NCBI GenBank assembly: GCA_964432595.1
Contig: CAYSOF010000013.1
Span: 62,001-126,000 of the forward strand
DNA: 64,000 nucleotides
From: DASYLJ01 sp964432595
GTDB taxonomy: Bacteria > Desulfobacterota > Binatia > DP-6
Direction: 5' to 3'
Below are positions 26,327-35,187 of the stretch, piece by piece. Every line of letters starts with the position of its first letter. Position 1 is the stretch's first letter. Made by a program: the position numbers and the translations under genes. The notes beneath the pieces are model-generated. The model was given only the letters and a program-made list of their open reading frames with translations, ran no database searches and was not told the DNA's origin.

Positions 26327-28195
26327 ATGCAGCTCTACGCCGGCCTCTCGTCGCACTTCTGCCGCGACGCCTCGCACAATCAGATCGCCGAGAAGTTGCG
26401 CACGGCGTTCTCCAGGCACTATCGCTATGAGCCGCCGCCGAGCGAGGTGAACTCGTGGCGCAACTCGCTGCGCGCTATGGCCGACGTCCTCGAGGAGGGT
26501 GGACTCGACGATCACGGGGTGATGCTCGAGTACCGTCTGCCGCTCACGTCGAAGCGTCTCGACTGCCTCGTGTCGGGGAAGGACGCATCCGGCGCCGATC
26601 GGGCGGTCATCGTCGAGCTGAAGCAGTGGGAGCGCTGCAGCGAGGCCCTCGGCGACAAGCTCGTCACTACGCGCGTCGGTGGTGCCGAGCGCGAGGTGCT
26701 GCACCCCTCCGCGCAGGTCGGGCAATACAAGCTCTATCTCGAGGATACGCACACCGCGTTCCACGAGGGCGATCGCCCGATCCGGCTCGACGCGTGCGCC
26801 TACCTGCACAACTACTTCACGTCTCCCGGGGACTACCTGTTCGCGACGTCCTTCGGGCCGCTGATCGAGACCTGCCCGGTGTTCACCGGCGACGACGTGA
26901 CGCGCCTTGCAGAGCATCTGGGCGAGCGTCTCGAGGGTGGCGACGGGCTGACGGTGCTGAACCGCATCGCGGAGAGCAAGTACCGCCCGAGCAAGAAGCT
27001 GATGGAGCACGTGGGCCAGGTGATCGGCGGCGAGCCGCGCTACGTGCTGCTCGACGAACAGCTGGTGGTGTTCGAGAAGGTGCTGGCGACGGTTCGAGCC
27101 GGGTTCCACGACCGCCGGAAGGCGGTGCTGATCGTGAAGGGTGGACCAGGAACGGGAAAGTCGGTGATCGCCATCAACCTGATGAGCCGGCTGTCGCTGG
27201 CGCAGGTGAACGCGCACTACGCGACGGGATCGAAGGCGTTCACGGAGACGCTGCGTGAGATCGTGGGCACCCGCGGCGGCGTCCAGTTCAAGTACTTCAA
27301 CAGCTATCAGGACGCCGACCCGAACGCAGTCGACGTGCTCATCTGTGACGAGGCGCACCGCATCCGGGAGGTGAGCTACAACCGCTTCACGCCGAAGGCG
27401 AAGCGCAGCGGTAAGCCGCAGATTGCCGAGCTGCTGGACGTGGCGAAGGTCGGAGTGTTCTTCGTGGACGATCGCCAGGTCGTGCGGCCTGGCGAGATCG
27501 GATCGGTCGAGTACATCCGGGCCGCGGCGCAGGACGCCGGGTGCATCTTGTCCGAGTACGAGCTGGAGGCGCAATTCCGCTGCGCGGGCTCCGACGGCTT
27601 CATCAACTGGATCGAGAACACGCTCGGGTTGGCGCGGACCGCCAACGTGCTGTGGGATCCGTCCGACCCGTTCGACTTCCGCATCATGGCGACCCCGGCC
27701 GAGGTGGAGGCGGCGATCCGCGCGAAGGCGGCCGAGGGACATTCCGCGCGGATGACGGCGGGGTTCTGCTGGCGCTGGTCGGATCCGCTGGACGGCGGCG
27801 GCCTCGTGAACGACGTGGTGGTCGGCGAATACGCCCGGCCGTGGAACGCGCGGCCCGATGCGAAGCGGCTCGCACGCGGCATCCCGAAGTCCTCGTTGTG
27901 GGCGCATGATCCCGGCGGCCTCGAGCAGGTGGGCTGCGTCTATACGGCGCAGGGCTTCGAGTTCGACTACGCCGGCGTGATCTGGGGCACCGATCTCACG
28001 TACGATCTCGACCGGCAGGCGTGGGTCGGGAATCCGGCGGCGTCCTACGACACCGTCGTGAAACGCGCGAAGGGGGCGTTCGTGGACCTGGTGAAGAACA
28101 CCTACCGGGTGCTGCTGTCGCGCGGGATGAAAGGGTGCTTCGTGTGCTTCGTCGACAAGGACACGGAGCGGTTCGTGCGGAGCCGGGTGGAGTAG
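26327..28195 (+). CDS. DUF2075-type helicase/ATPase with N-terminal PD-(D/E)XK-like region
   Basis: 622 residues. Walker A (GGPGTGKS, about 272-279), Walker B/DEAH (ICDEAHRIRE, about 337-347) and later helicase segments (YTAQGFEFDYAGVIWG and KNTYRVLLSRGM) match the DUF2075 group of SF1-like ATPases. The N-terminal 110 residues include LDCLVSGKDASGADRAVIVELKQW, a D...ExK pattern like a restriction-nuclease core. DUF2075 proteins recur in defence islands beside other helicases and nucleases, and this one starts a run of defence and toxin genes. No clear ribosome site precedes ATG 26327. Confidence 0.8.
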   Translation: MQLYAGLSSHFCRDASHNQIAEKLRTAFSRHYRYEPPPSEVNSWRNSLRAMADVLEEGGLDDHGVMLEYRLPLTSKRLDCLVSGKDASGADRAVIVELKQWERCSEALGDKLVTTRVGGAEREVLHPSAQVGQYKLYLEDTHTAFHEGDRPIRLDACAYLHNYFTSPGDYLFATSFGPLIETCPVFTGDDVTRLAEHLGERLEGGDGLTVLNRIAESKYRPSKKLMEHVGQVIGGEPRYVLLDEQLVVFEKVLATVRAGFHDRRKAVLIVKGGPGTGKSVIAINLMSRLSLAQVNAHYATGSKAFTETLREIVGTRGGVQFKYFNSYQDADPNAVDVLICDEAHRIREVSYNRFTPKAKRSGKPQIAELLDVAKVGVFFVDDRQVVRPGEIGSVEYIRAAAQDAGCILSEYELEAQFRCAGSDGFINWIENTLGLARTANVLWDPSDPFDFRIMATPAEVEAAIRAKAAEGHSARMTAGFCWRWSDPLDGGGLVNDVVVGEYARPWNARPDAKRLARGIPKSSLWAHDPGGLEQVGCVYTAQGFEFDYAGVIWGTDLTYDLDRQAWVGNPAASYDTVVKRAKGAFVDLVKNTYRVLLSRGMKGCFVCFVDKDTERFVRSRVE

Positions 28196-28237
28196 GGCCT
28201 GATGACGAATTCTGCGCTCAGTTGTTCTGAACGCGAG

Positions 28238-28624
28238 TCAGACGCTTGCTGTCTCGATGCCGGCCGCGCGCGCTGCTGCCGTCAGCCGATCATCGAAGGA
28301 TGCGAGCGTGAGCGCCTGTCCTCTGTCTCGCAGGTAGATCATCGATGCGAGGTGGATCGCATCCAGGGTTCGCACGGCGACAGGGAATGCTTCTGTCGCA
28401 CGCGAGAGCACCACAGGACTCATCTCGATGAGGGATACGCCAGCGAGCAAGCTGCGGACTGCATCCGCATGCGTTCGGGCGATCCCTCGTGCGTGGATGC
28501 GCACCCAGATTTCGTATTCGAGCAAGCGGCTTGCGACGAGTTGCTCGTCCCACAGCGTGCGTGCGGGAGTGCGTGTCTCTCCAAGCAGGTGTGCCAGTGC
28601 GACGGATGTATCGAGGTAGATCAT
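28238..28624 (-). CDS. vapC: PIN domain ribonuclease toxin (VapC family)
   Basis: 128 residues. The PIN fold is shown by YLDTSVALAHLL (first acidic residue), a Glu in LLEYEIWVRIHA, and TLDAIHLASMI followed by LASFDDRL (further acidic residues). VapC toxins are Mg-dependent RNases, usually cutting tRNA or rRNA. It follows its antitoxin gene with an ATGA overlap (28621-28624), the standard order. It is convergent with the DUF2075 gene. Confidence 0.9.
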   Translation of the reverse strand: MIYLDTSVALAHLLGETRTPARTLWDEQLVASRLLEYEIWVRIHARGIARTHADAVRSLLAGVSLIEMSPVVLSRATEAFPVAVRTLDAIHLASMIYLRDRGQALTLASFDDRLTAAARAAGIETASV

Positions 28625-28911
28625 CGCGATTCGCGATCTGCCGTCAGCTCACTGAGCAGCTCTTCCGTGGGGGCGACCGGCTGTCGCGGTGGAACCGTTC
28701 CTCGTGAGAGGAGAGACGGGCGGATCAGGCCTTCACGCACCATCGCCGCGAGCTGCGCGTCGTCGACCCATTCTGCTCGGCCGGCTCGGGGTGGCGTAAG
28801 CTCGGCCACCACGCGGTCTCTGTCGGTCACCAGCACAGTCTCGCCGCCCGCAGCCAAGCGCACGTATTCACTGAGCTTGTTCTTGAGGACCTTGAGCCCG
28901 ACGCTCCGCAT
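28621..28911 (-). CDS. Phd/YefM-type antitoxin partner of the VapC toxin
   Basis: 96 residues. The N-terminus MRSVGLKVLKNKLSEYVRL and GETVLVTDRDRVVAELTPP form the DNA-binding Phd/YefM fold; the C-terminal part, with Glu and Leu, would bind the toxin. A 22-bp perfect palindrome lies immediately upstream of its start and probably serves autoregulation. Overlaps the toxin gene by 4 bp. Confidence 0.88.
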   Translation of the reverse strand: MRSVGLKVLKNKLSEYVRLAAGGETVLVTDRDRVVAELTPPRAGRAEWVDDAQLAAMVREGLIRPSLLSRGTVPPRQPVAPTEELLSELTADRESR

Positions 28912-28918
28912 GACTCAT

Positions 28919-28940
28919 AGGTAGCTCCCGGGAGCTACCT
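28919..28940. promoter_or_regulatory. 22-bp perfect palindrome: operator of the vapC toxin-antitoxin operon
   Basis: AGGTAGCTCCC and its exact reverse complement meet without a gap, 7 bp upstream of the antitoxin ATG. The place and symmetry fit a Phd/VapB-VapC binding site. Confidence 0.65.
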
Positions 28941-29025
28941 TCGCAAGTCGTTTTGCCTTTGCGGAGATTGGGCCGTCATTCTCCGCGTGGCGTGCGGAGA
29001 ATGGGGTTTGCTTCTGTGGCTTCAG

Positions 29026-32000
29026 TCAGGCGGCGGCGACGCGCGACTCCGCGAAGAACGTCGCCGGCATGGGACGGTGAAGCCGCCAGGTGATCGCCAT
29101 CGGCTGTTCTCCCTCGTGACGGACGTAGTCGGCGGTTCCGAGGCAGACGTACGCCGACGCGACGCCGCGATCGTCACGCTTTCGCGTACGGACGAAGAGC
29201 ACGACCGCGCTTCCACGGTCGCGGTGCTCGCGATATCGGCGACCCGTCGCGGACTCCGCCCGAGTCGCGCTTTGCGACTCCCAGTGAAACAGCTCCGGAG
29301 AGATCGCGTAATCGCGGTACATCGTCGTGGGCGAGTAGTCGCGCTCGGACTTGGCCGTCGTGACGAAGAAGAAATCCGTGCGTGAAGGCTCGTCCCACAG
29401 CACACCGGCCTGGAGTTGCGAGTAGGACGTGCCGGGCACGATCCGTCCGAGCGCCGCGAGGACTTCGTTCAGCGTGTATGACGCGTGCACACGAAGGGGG
29501 ACGTCACCGCCGGGCAGGTGCAACGGATGGGTCACGTGGTCCGTGCGATCGTCGAGTATGGCGAGCAGCTCCCGCGCCTCGGCGAGGAGGTCCGGGTGCG
29601 ACCAGAGTCGGTCGAGACCCTGGTCCACGGAGATGTCCCTGCCGTCTCGTCCCCAGAGCAGGTAGTGGAGCATGGCGAGCTGTCGCGGCTCGACGCCGCC
29701 GCTGTCAGGCGCGCTGCCGGAGAGCAGTCGGCGGTACGTCTTCAGACGCTCGTCGTCGTCGATGTGCAGCATTCGAGCGGTTCCGGCGGCGATCGTGCCT
29801 TCGAATTCCGAGTCGGTCGTTGGCAGTCGGCCGGCACGACGGCGCAATGCGGTCCAGCCGAGCCATGCGTTGCCTGCCTTTCGGTAGAGGTCGGTGAGCT
29901 CGACGCCGGTGTCCTCGAGGAAGCTCCGCAGGTCACTACCGGTCCAACCACGAAGCTCCTCGATGAGACGGGACAGGCCACGCCCGATGCCGTTGCGCAG
30001 GCTGCCGAGCACCACGCGACTCGCCTCGCGGTCGAGATCGATGGCGCAGCCGGGAGGCATCACCGGGAACCCATCCTCGACCTGCCGCTCGACGTCTCGC
30101 CGCGATCCCGGCAGGAGGGCGCGGAAGCGCTGGTCGAATCGGAAGAAACGATGTGGCTGGCCGATGAAGTCGAAGATGGTACAACACGTCTTGCCCGGCG
30201 CCCGGCGGAGGCCGCGTCCGATCTGCTGCAGGAAGACGGTGGCGCTCTCCGTGGGCCGAAGCAGCAGGATCGTGTCGATCTCGGGGACGTCGACGCCTTC
30301 GTTGAACAGATCGACCGTGAACACGACGTTCACCGTGCGCTCGCGTAGCTGACGCAGGGCGGCCGATCGCGTCGCGCGATCGGTGTCGCCCGTGACCGCG
30401 ATCGCCGGAATGCCCGCGGCGACGAACTGTTCGGCCATGAATCGCGCGTGCTCGACGCTGACGCAGAAGCCGAGCGCACGCATCGCCGCGCGATCGGGAA
30501 CCTTGTGGTCGAGCGCCTCGATGATCAGTCGTACGCGCCGGCGCGCCAACTCGCGGCTCAGCACGTACACCTTCTCGAGGTCCGCGGCCTCATAGCCGCC
30601 GCGTCGCCAGCGCGCGTCGCTGAGATCGACGTCGTCGTACAGACCGAAGTACTGGAAGGGAGCCAGAATCTGCTGCTCGAGTGCGGACCAGAGCCGCAGC
30701 TCCGCCGCGATCCGGCCGTCGAACCACGTGCGGACGTCGCGGCCGTCGGCGCGCTCCGGTGTGGCGGTGAGACCGAGCAGGAGTCGGGGCACGACGTGTT
30801 CGAGAAGTCTGGTGTAGGTCGCTGCGTGTGCGTGGTGCACTTCGTCGACGATGACGACGTCGAAGAAGTCCCTCGGCAGGCGATCGAGGTCCACCTGCGC
30901 GAGCGTCTGAATGGATGCGAAGACGTGACGGCCGTCTTCGGGACGCTCGCCATCGACCCAGAGCTCGCCGAACGACGCATCGCGCAGCACCTCGCGAAAG
31001 ACGCGCCGGCTCTGCTCGAGAATCTCCTTACGGTGCGCGACGAAGAGCAGGCTGGCGTTGCGCCAGCCCTCGCGGACGCGCCGATAGTCGAGCGCGGCGA
31101 CGATGGTCTTTCCGGTTCCGGTGGCCGCGACGACCAGGTTGCGCCAGCGGCCATGAAGCGTGCGCTCGGCCTCGAGCTGGTCGAGGATGGCGGTCTGGTA
31201 CGGAAACGGGTGGATGTCGAGACCACTCAGCGGCGATGGTTCGTCGTTCGTTGCCCGCTGCACGGCGGCCTGGAACCGCGGCCGAGCCGCCGCGGAGTAC
31301 GGCTCGAACTCGGCGTCCTCCCAGTACGCATCGAAGACCGCCTGGAAGCGCTCGAGCACGTGGGGCGTCTCGATCTGCGACAGGCGGACGTTCCACTCGA
31401 GGCCGTCCAACAAGGCGGACGAGGACAGGTTCGAGGAGCCGATGTATGCGGTGGAGAAGCCGGTCGCGCGATGGAACATCCACGCCTTGGCGTGCAGTCG
31501 CGTGCGTTGCGTGTCGTAGGAGACCTTCACCGCGGCACCCCAATCGAGGAGGGCATCGAGCGCCTTGGCCTCGGTGGAGCCGGTGTAGACGGTCGTGAGC
31601 ACACGAACGCGGCGACCGGCGTCGAGGAGACGGCGCAGCGGCGCTTCGAGGATGCGGAGCCCGTACCAGCGGACGAAGGCGCATATCAGGTCGACGGCGT
31701 CGGCCGACGCGAGCTCGCGTTGCAGCTCGTGGCCGATGCGATGCTCTTTGGGTGCGTTCACCAGCAGGTGTGATGCGGAGAGCGGGATGCCGGGGCGTTC
31801 CGTTATGGCCGACGTTATGGCCGTCGACTCGGCGATGGCGAGCAGCTCGTCGCCGGAGGGTGCGACGGACTCACCCTGGGTCGCGGTGCCCAGGTGCTCC
31901 AGCAGACGGTTGACGATGGCCACCTGGCGCTGCAGGCGCTCCGTCGGCTGTCCACCGACCGCGTCCAGGACGCGTGCCAGGATCGTGGCGACGTGGCGGG

Positions 32001-32178
32001 CGAGCGTCGCGTGGGCGTCGGCGCCGTCGATGGGCGCGCGCTCGATCCGCAGGCGATCAGCCGGGGCGTCGCGGAGGATGGCGTCGAGGGCGGTCGTGAC
32101 GAGCTGCTCGTAGAGGCCGGGACGAAGCACGCGTCGGGTATGCGACGGAGCGTGGGCACGTGGCAAGCGGACGAACAT
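29026..32178 (-). CDS. PLD nuclease - DEAD helicase - DUF3427 protein
   Basis: 1050 residues. A phospholipase D-type region (about 145-270) includes HAKAWMFHRATGF followed by YIGSSNLS, an HxK...GSSN active-site half. The helicase core has Walker A ATGTGKT (about 352-358), DEVHHAHA (about 441-448), LGLTATPERADGRD and the motif VI region QQIGRGLRR. A C-terminal DUF3427 part (about 690-1050) finishes the protein. This architecture is common in defence islands as a stand-alone DNA-degrading or remodelling protein. It sits between two toxin-antitoxin pairs. The gene runs alone, divergent from brnT. Confidence 0.9.
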   Translation of the reverse strand: MFVRLPRAHAPSHTRRVLRPGLYEQLVTTALDAILRDAPADRLRIERAPIDGADAHATLARHVATILARVLDAVGGQPTERLQRQVAIVNRLLEHLGTATQGESVAPSGDELLAIAESTAITSAITERPGIPLSASHLLVNAPKEHRIGHELQRELASADAVDLICAFVRWYGLRILEAPLRRLLDAGRRVRVLTTVYTGSTEAKALDALLDWGAAVKVSYDTQRTRLHAKAWMFHRATGFSTAYIGSSNLSSSALLDGLEWNVRLSQIETPHVLERFQAVFDAYWEDAEFEPYSAAARPRFQAAVQRATNDEPSPLSGLDIHPFPYQTAILDQLEAERTLHGRWRNLVVAATGTGKTIVAALDYRRVREGWRNASLLFVAHRKEILEQSRRVFREVLRDASFGELWVDGERPEDGRHVFASIQTLAQVDLDRLPRDFFDVVIVDEVHHAHAATYTRLLEHVVPRLLLGLTATPERADGRDVRTWFDGRIAAELRLWSALEQQILAPFQYFGLYDDVDLSDARWRRGGYEAADLEKVYVLSRELARRRVRLIIEALDHKVPDRAAMRALGFCVSVEHARFMAEQFVAAGIPAIAVTGDTDRATRSAALRQLRERTVNVVFTVDLFNEGVDVPEIDTILLLRPTESATVFLQQIGRGLRRAPGKTCCTIFDFIGQPHRFFRFDQRFRALLPGSRRDVERQVEDGFPVMPPGCAIDLDREASRVVLGSLRNGIGRGLSRLIEELRGWTGSDLRSFLEDTGVELTDLYRKAGNAWLGWTALRRRAGRLPTTDSEFEGTIAAGTARMLHIDDDERLKTYRRLLSGSAPDSGGVEPRQLAMLHYLLWGRDGRDISVDQGLDRLWSHPDLLAEARELLAILDDRTDHVTHPLHLPGGDVPLRVHASYTLNEVLAALGRIVPGTSYSQLQAGVLWDEPSRTDFFFVTTAKSERDYSPTTMYRDYAISPELFHWESQSATRAESATGRRYREHRDRGSAVVLFVRTRKRDDRGVASAYVCLGTADYVRHEGEQPMAITWRLHRPMPATFFAESRVAAA

Positions 32179-32301
32179 GCTCCGTTGCTAGCGATGGGAG
32201 TGGCGTCGCCGCGGAGTACCCGTGACGCTCGCGGCGAGGGAGAAGCGAATCCGCGGACGGGTTGTGGGCGCATGGGATACGGCCCATACTGAAGCCATGA
32301 C

Positions 32302-32592
32302 ATGGCCACGGTGGTGGAGGGGGACTTCGAGTGGGACGATGCGAAAGCCGCATCGAACCTCGCGAAGCACGGCGTGTCGTTCCCAGAAGCTGCGACGGTG
32401 TTTGCCGACCCGTTCGCCCTCTACCTCGACGACGGCTCCGGCGAGAGTAACATGGTGATCATCGGTGCATCTGTTCGTGAGCGCCTTCTGTTCGTGGTGC
32501 ACGTAGAGCGGGGGCTTCGTGATCGCATCGTCAGTGCGCGCCCGGCCACGCCGCGAGAGCGGGACGTGTACGAAGCCGGTGGACGCGTATGA
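32302..32592 (+). CDS. brnT: BrnT family ribonuclease toxin
   Basis: 96 residues. FEWDDAKAASNLAKHGVSFPEAATVFADPFAL and ERLLFVVHVERGLRDRIVSARPATPRERDVYE cover nearly the whole BrnT fold (WD..KA..N..KHGVSF and the terminal SARxAT..E..xYE). BrnT is an RNase that halts translation. Its stop overlaps the start of an XRE-type gene (ATGA at 32589-32592) instead of the usual BrnA ribbon-helix-helix antitoxin. Confidence 0.88.
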   Translation: MATVVEGDFEWDDAKAASNLAKHGVSFPEAATVFADPFALYLDDGSGESNMVIIGASVRERLLFVVHVERGLRDRIVSARPATPRERDVYEAGGRV

Positions 32593-32954
32593 GCCGGGCG
32601 ACGAAGCGTCAGGGGCCGTCTGCAACGGACCCGGTGCGCGTCCTCGGAAGAGGACTTCGGGCACGGCGCGGCGTTCACCTTCCGCTGCGAACCTTGCGCG
32701 AGGCGGCAGGGAAGACGCAGGCGGACGTGGCGCTCGCATCCCAGATCGACCAGAGCGACGTGTCTCGACTGGAGGCCCGGAGCGACTTCGACGACTGCCA
32801 GGTGTCGACCCTGCGGCGTTACCTGCGCGCAATCGGCGGTGAGGCGGAGCTGGTAGGCGTCTTCGGCAACAAGAGGATCGTGCTCGTCGGGGTGGAGGGG
32901 ACGGCGAACAAAACCTCGTCGGGGCGCCGGGTCGGGAAGCGTGCAGACCGGTGA
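32589..32954 (+). CDS. XRE-type antitoxin paired with BrnT
   Basis: 121 residues. A Cro/C1-type helix-turn-helix is seen in LREAAGKTQADVALASQIDQSDVSRLEAR (about 38-66), followed by a helical tail (LRRYLRAIGGEAEL) typical of small antitoxin or phage-like regulators. Overlap with brnT suggests it neutralises that toxin and represses the operon. BrnA normally fills this place, so this is a partner swap or chance neighbour. Confidence 0.78.
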   Translation: MSRATKRQGPSATDPVRVLGRGLRARRGVHLPLRTLREAAGKTQADVALASQIDQSDVSRLEARSDFDDCQVSTLRRYLRAIGGEAELVGVFGNKRIVLVGVEGTANKTSSGRRVGKRADR

Positions 32955-33217
32955 CGCTGCACATGCGTTTCAAGCCGTGGAGAGGGGTGTAAGCGCCGTA
33001 CACACCGCCTTCCGGGACGTGAAACGGCATGGTGCACGCGTTCACAGCCCGGTTCACGAGTCGAAATGGCGTGTAGTCGACGTTGCAGGCCACTTCGAGA
33101 CCTGAATGATCGGCGTCGTCGCGAGCCGCGGTGATCGGCTGCGTCGGGGGCGCCGCCAGACGCGCGCGGCGGGCGATCTCTGGGCTCCGGCCGCTCGGGC
33201 GTGCTAGCCACCCGCCG

Positions 33218-34156
33218 ATGCCACAGGCTCACGACGCTCTCTTGACGCTCCTGCGCCGCTTGCGCATCGACCGGAGCCAGGGTGTCGCGAAGCCGTACAA
33301 GCCGCTCCTGGTCGCAGCCGTCGTCTTGTTGATCGGCAAGGGAAAGATTCTCACTCCGAACGTCGCGCTCGATGGTGGCCTGACGAGTGCGTTCCGCCAG
33401 TTGCTCCAGCTGCTGTTCCCCGACTGGAAGCTCGGCCGCAGTCCTGACTACCCCTTCCGTCATCTGGAGACCGACGGCTTCTGGAAGCTTTCTCCGAAGG
33501 ATGGTGCCGGCGGGGCTCTCGAGGCGGCACGTAACCTCGGCGGTCGTGCGCGGACGATGCTCAAGCACGTCGCCTTCGCGCGGATGGAGGAGCCGGTGTT
33601 CCGCGCCCTCGCGCAATCGGGGGCGTTCCGCGCGCAGGTGCTCGATCTGTTGTGTGCTTGGTACCTGCCGGCCGGCTCGCGCGCCATGCTCGCGAAGTAT
33701 GAGTGCGGGGAGTCGCTCGGCTGCACGACGACGACGGCCGCGATCCTGTCGGAGAAGGCGCTCGAGGAGAGTCTGGTGCGCGAGTGGGCTCGAACGGCGT
33801 TCGCCGAGCTAGGTATCGAGCTGGCGCGGCCTGAGAAGCACGGTGTCCCGTGCCGGCAGGTGCTCACGCCGGTGAACGCTATCGATCTCCTCGGCTACCA
33901 CCCGATCCGCAAGGAGTGGTGGGTGATCGAGCTGAAGCATGGCCGGCCGGGAGACGAGGTCGTGGGGCAGGTGAGTCGCTACCTCCAGTGGGTGTCGGAG
34001 GAGTGTGCGGCGCGTGGCGAGACGGCGCGCGGGGCCGTGGTGGCGCGCGACGCGGACGCGAAACTGCGGTACGCGGTGCGAGCAAACCCGAGGCTGTCGT
34101 TGTGGACGTGGGATGATGCGCTCGTCGTCATGCCGGTCGAGGGGAGTTTTCGGTGA
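33218..34156 (+). CDS. ScoMcrA-type N-terminal head fused to NucS/DUF91-like nuclease
   Basis: 312 residues from ATG 33218 (an upstream in-frame start at 33131 adds a non-coding-like stretch). The first 90 residues (YKPLLVAAVVLLIGKG, FRQLLQLLFPDWK, YPFRHLETDGFWKL) resemble the N-terminal head domain of ScoMcrA-like modification-dependent HNH endonucleases. The C-terminal part has a PD-(D/E)XK core: D223, E238-L-K240 in AIDLLGYHP...VIELKHG, then GQVSRYLQWV, matching NucS/DUF91-like enzymes. It is probably a type IV-like, modification- or structure-dependent restriction enzyme. Located in the defence run just before tRNA-Thr. Confidence 0.72.
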   Translation: MPQAHDALLTLLRRLRIDRSQGVAKPYKPLLVAAVVLLIGKGKILTPNVALDGGLTSAFRQLLQLLFPDWKLGRSPDYPFRHLETDGFWKLSPKDGAGGALEAARNLGGRARTMLKHVAFARMEEPVFRALAQSGAFRAQVLDLLCAWYLPAGSRAMLAKYECGESLGCTTTTAAILSEKALEESLVREWARTAFAELGIELARPEKHGVPCRQVLTPVNAIDLLGYHPIRKEWWVIELKHGRPGDEVVGQVSRYLQWVSEECAARGETARGAVVARDADAKLRYAVRANPRLSLWTWDDALVVMPVEGSFR

Positions 34157-34379
34157 GCCACTACTCTCGCGTCGCGTGCAGCATGCTCAGGAACTTCCTC
34201 GGACTTCGTACTAACCGGAAGTCAAGATCGAGTCGCGACGTCTCGTTGCGGGACGAGCACAACCGGTTGCAGGAGCACTGCCTGCAGGTCTTCCGATTGC
34301 ACGACCCACCGTGTTGGCCTGCCAGATGTCCACGGCACGGCGTCCTGAACGCGCGTCTCTTCCGGGAGGTAGGGCTAAG

Positions 34380-34452
34380 AGCCACCCGCCGGAATCGAAC
34401 CGGCGACCTACTGATTACGAATCAGTTGCTCTGCCATCTGAGCTAGGGTGGC
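34380..34452 (-). tRNA. tRNA-Thr (anticodon CGU)
   Basis: 73 nt reading from 34452. Acceptor stem GCCACCC/GGGTGGC, D arm GCTCAGATGGCAGAGC, anticodon stem-loop ACTGA-TTCGTAA-TCAGT with CGT as anticodon, T arm GCCGG-TTCGATT-CCGGC, discriminator T. CCA is not encoded. It reads ACG codons. It borders a run of defence genes. Confidence 0.95.
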
Positions 34453-34548
34453 GTACCCGCGAAGCGCGAGTTTCTAACGACTTCGCGCGACGGGGGCAAG
34501 CCGGGCCGGAGCCCTTCAGCCGCGCCGCATTCACGCCGATATCAAGGC

Positions 34549-35187
34549 GTGCACGTCCGTCTCTGGATGACGCCCGACCCGATCACCATCGAGCCGACCG
34601 CCTCGATCGCCACCGCCGCGCGGTTGATGGCCCGCCGCCGCGTCCGGCGCCTCCCGGTCGTCGTCGGCGCCCGGCTGGTCGGCATCGTCTCCGAGCTCGA
34701 CGTCGCGCGCGCCTTCCCGTCGGACGTGAACCCTTTCTCCGCGGTCGTCGAGCCGAAGCCCGGCGACCGCACGGTGCACGACGCCATGACGACCCATCCC
34801 GTCACCGTCGAGCCCGGCACGTCGATCGACGAAGCCGCCGCCGTGCTGCGCGACCGGCGCATCGGCGCCGTCCCCGTCGTGGCCGGCGCCCGGCTGGTCG
34901 GCATCCTGACCGAATCCGACGTCTTCCGCGCCTTCACCGAGCTGCTCGGCCTCGGCCCGCGTACCGTCGCCGTCACCTTCGACGTGTCCGACGGCGAAGA
35001 CGTCCTGGCCATCGTGCAGTCGCTCGCCGCGCGCCATCGCGTGCGCGTCGCCAGCGTGCTGTCGTTCGAGCACGACGGCCGCCGCTACGCCGTCGCGCGC
35101 CTCGCCGGCGACGGCACCAGGCGCGTGGTCGACGACGTGTGGCAGAGCGGGCACCGGGTGGTGGCCGTGAGCAGCGGCGCCTCGTAG
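34549..35187 (+). CDS. CBS domain pair protein
   Basis: 212 residues from GTG 34549. Two CBS units are clear: WMTPDPITIEPTASIATAARLMA with RRLPVVVGARLVGIVSELDV, and AMTTHPVTVEPGTSIDEAAAVLRD with GAVPVVAGARLVGILTESDV. A third domain of about 75 residues (PRTVAVTFDVSDGEDVLAIVQ) resembles the ACT-like tails of such proteins. CBS pairs bind adenosine-type nucleotides and regulate partner proteins. No membrane segment. Confidence 0.92.
   Translation: MHVRLWMTPDPITIEPTASIATAARLMARRRVRRLPVVVGARLVGIVSELDVARAFPSDVNPFSAVVEPKPGDRTVHDAMTTHPVTVEPGTSIDEAAAVLRDRRIGAVPVVAGARLVGILTESDVFRAFTELLGLGPRTVAVTFDVSDGEDVLAIVQSLAARHRVRVASVLSFEHDGRRYAVARLAGDGTRRVVDDVWQSGHRVVAVSSGAS

Noticed and set aside
32188..33093. 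Minus-strand frame opposite to brnT and the XRE gene
   Set aside because: BrnT and XRE are family matches; the frame has no family-like motifs.
32955..33217. Possible small genes in the gap before the McrA-head nuclease
   Set aside because: Short frames without ribosome site or recognisable motif; I see nothing supportable in this 263-bp gap.
34153..34446. Short plus-strand frame running into the tRNA
   Set aside because: Its C-terminal half is the antisense of tRNA-Thr, a known spurious translation.
26100..34452. Search for an att-like direct repeat of the tRNA 3' end at the left end of the defence run
   Set aside because: No match to the tRNA 3' end was visible near 26.1-26.3 kb, so I do not claim an integrated element.
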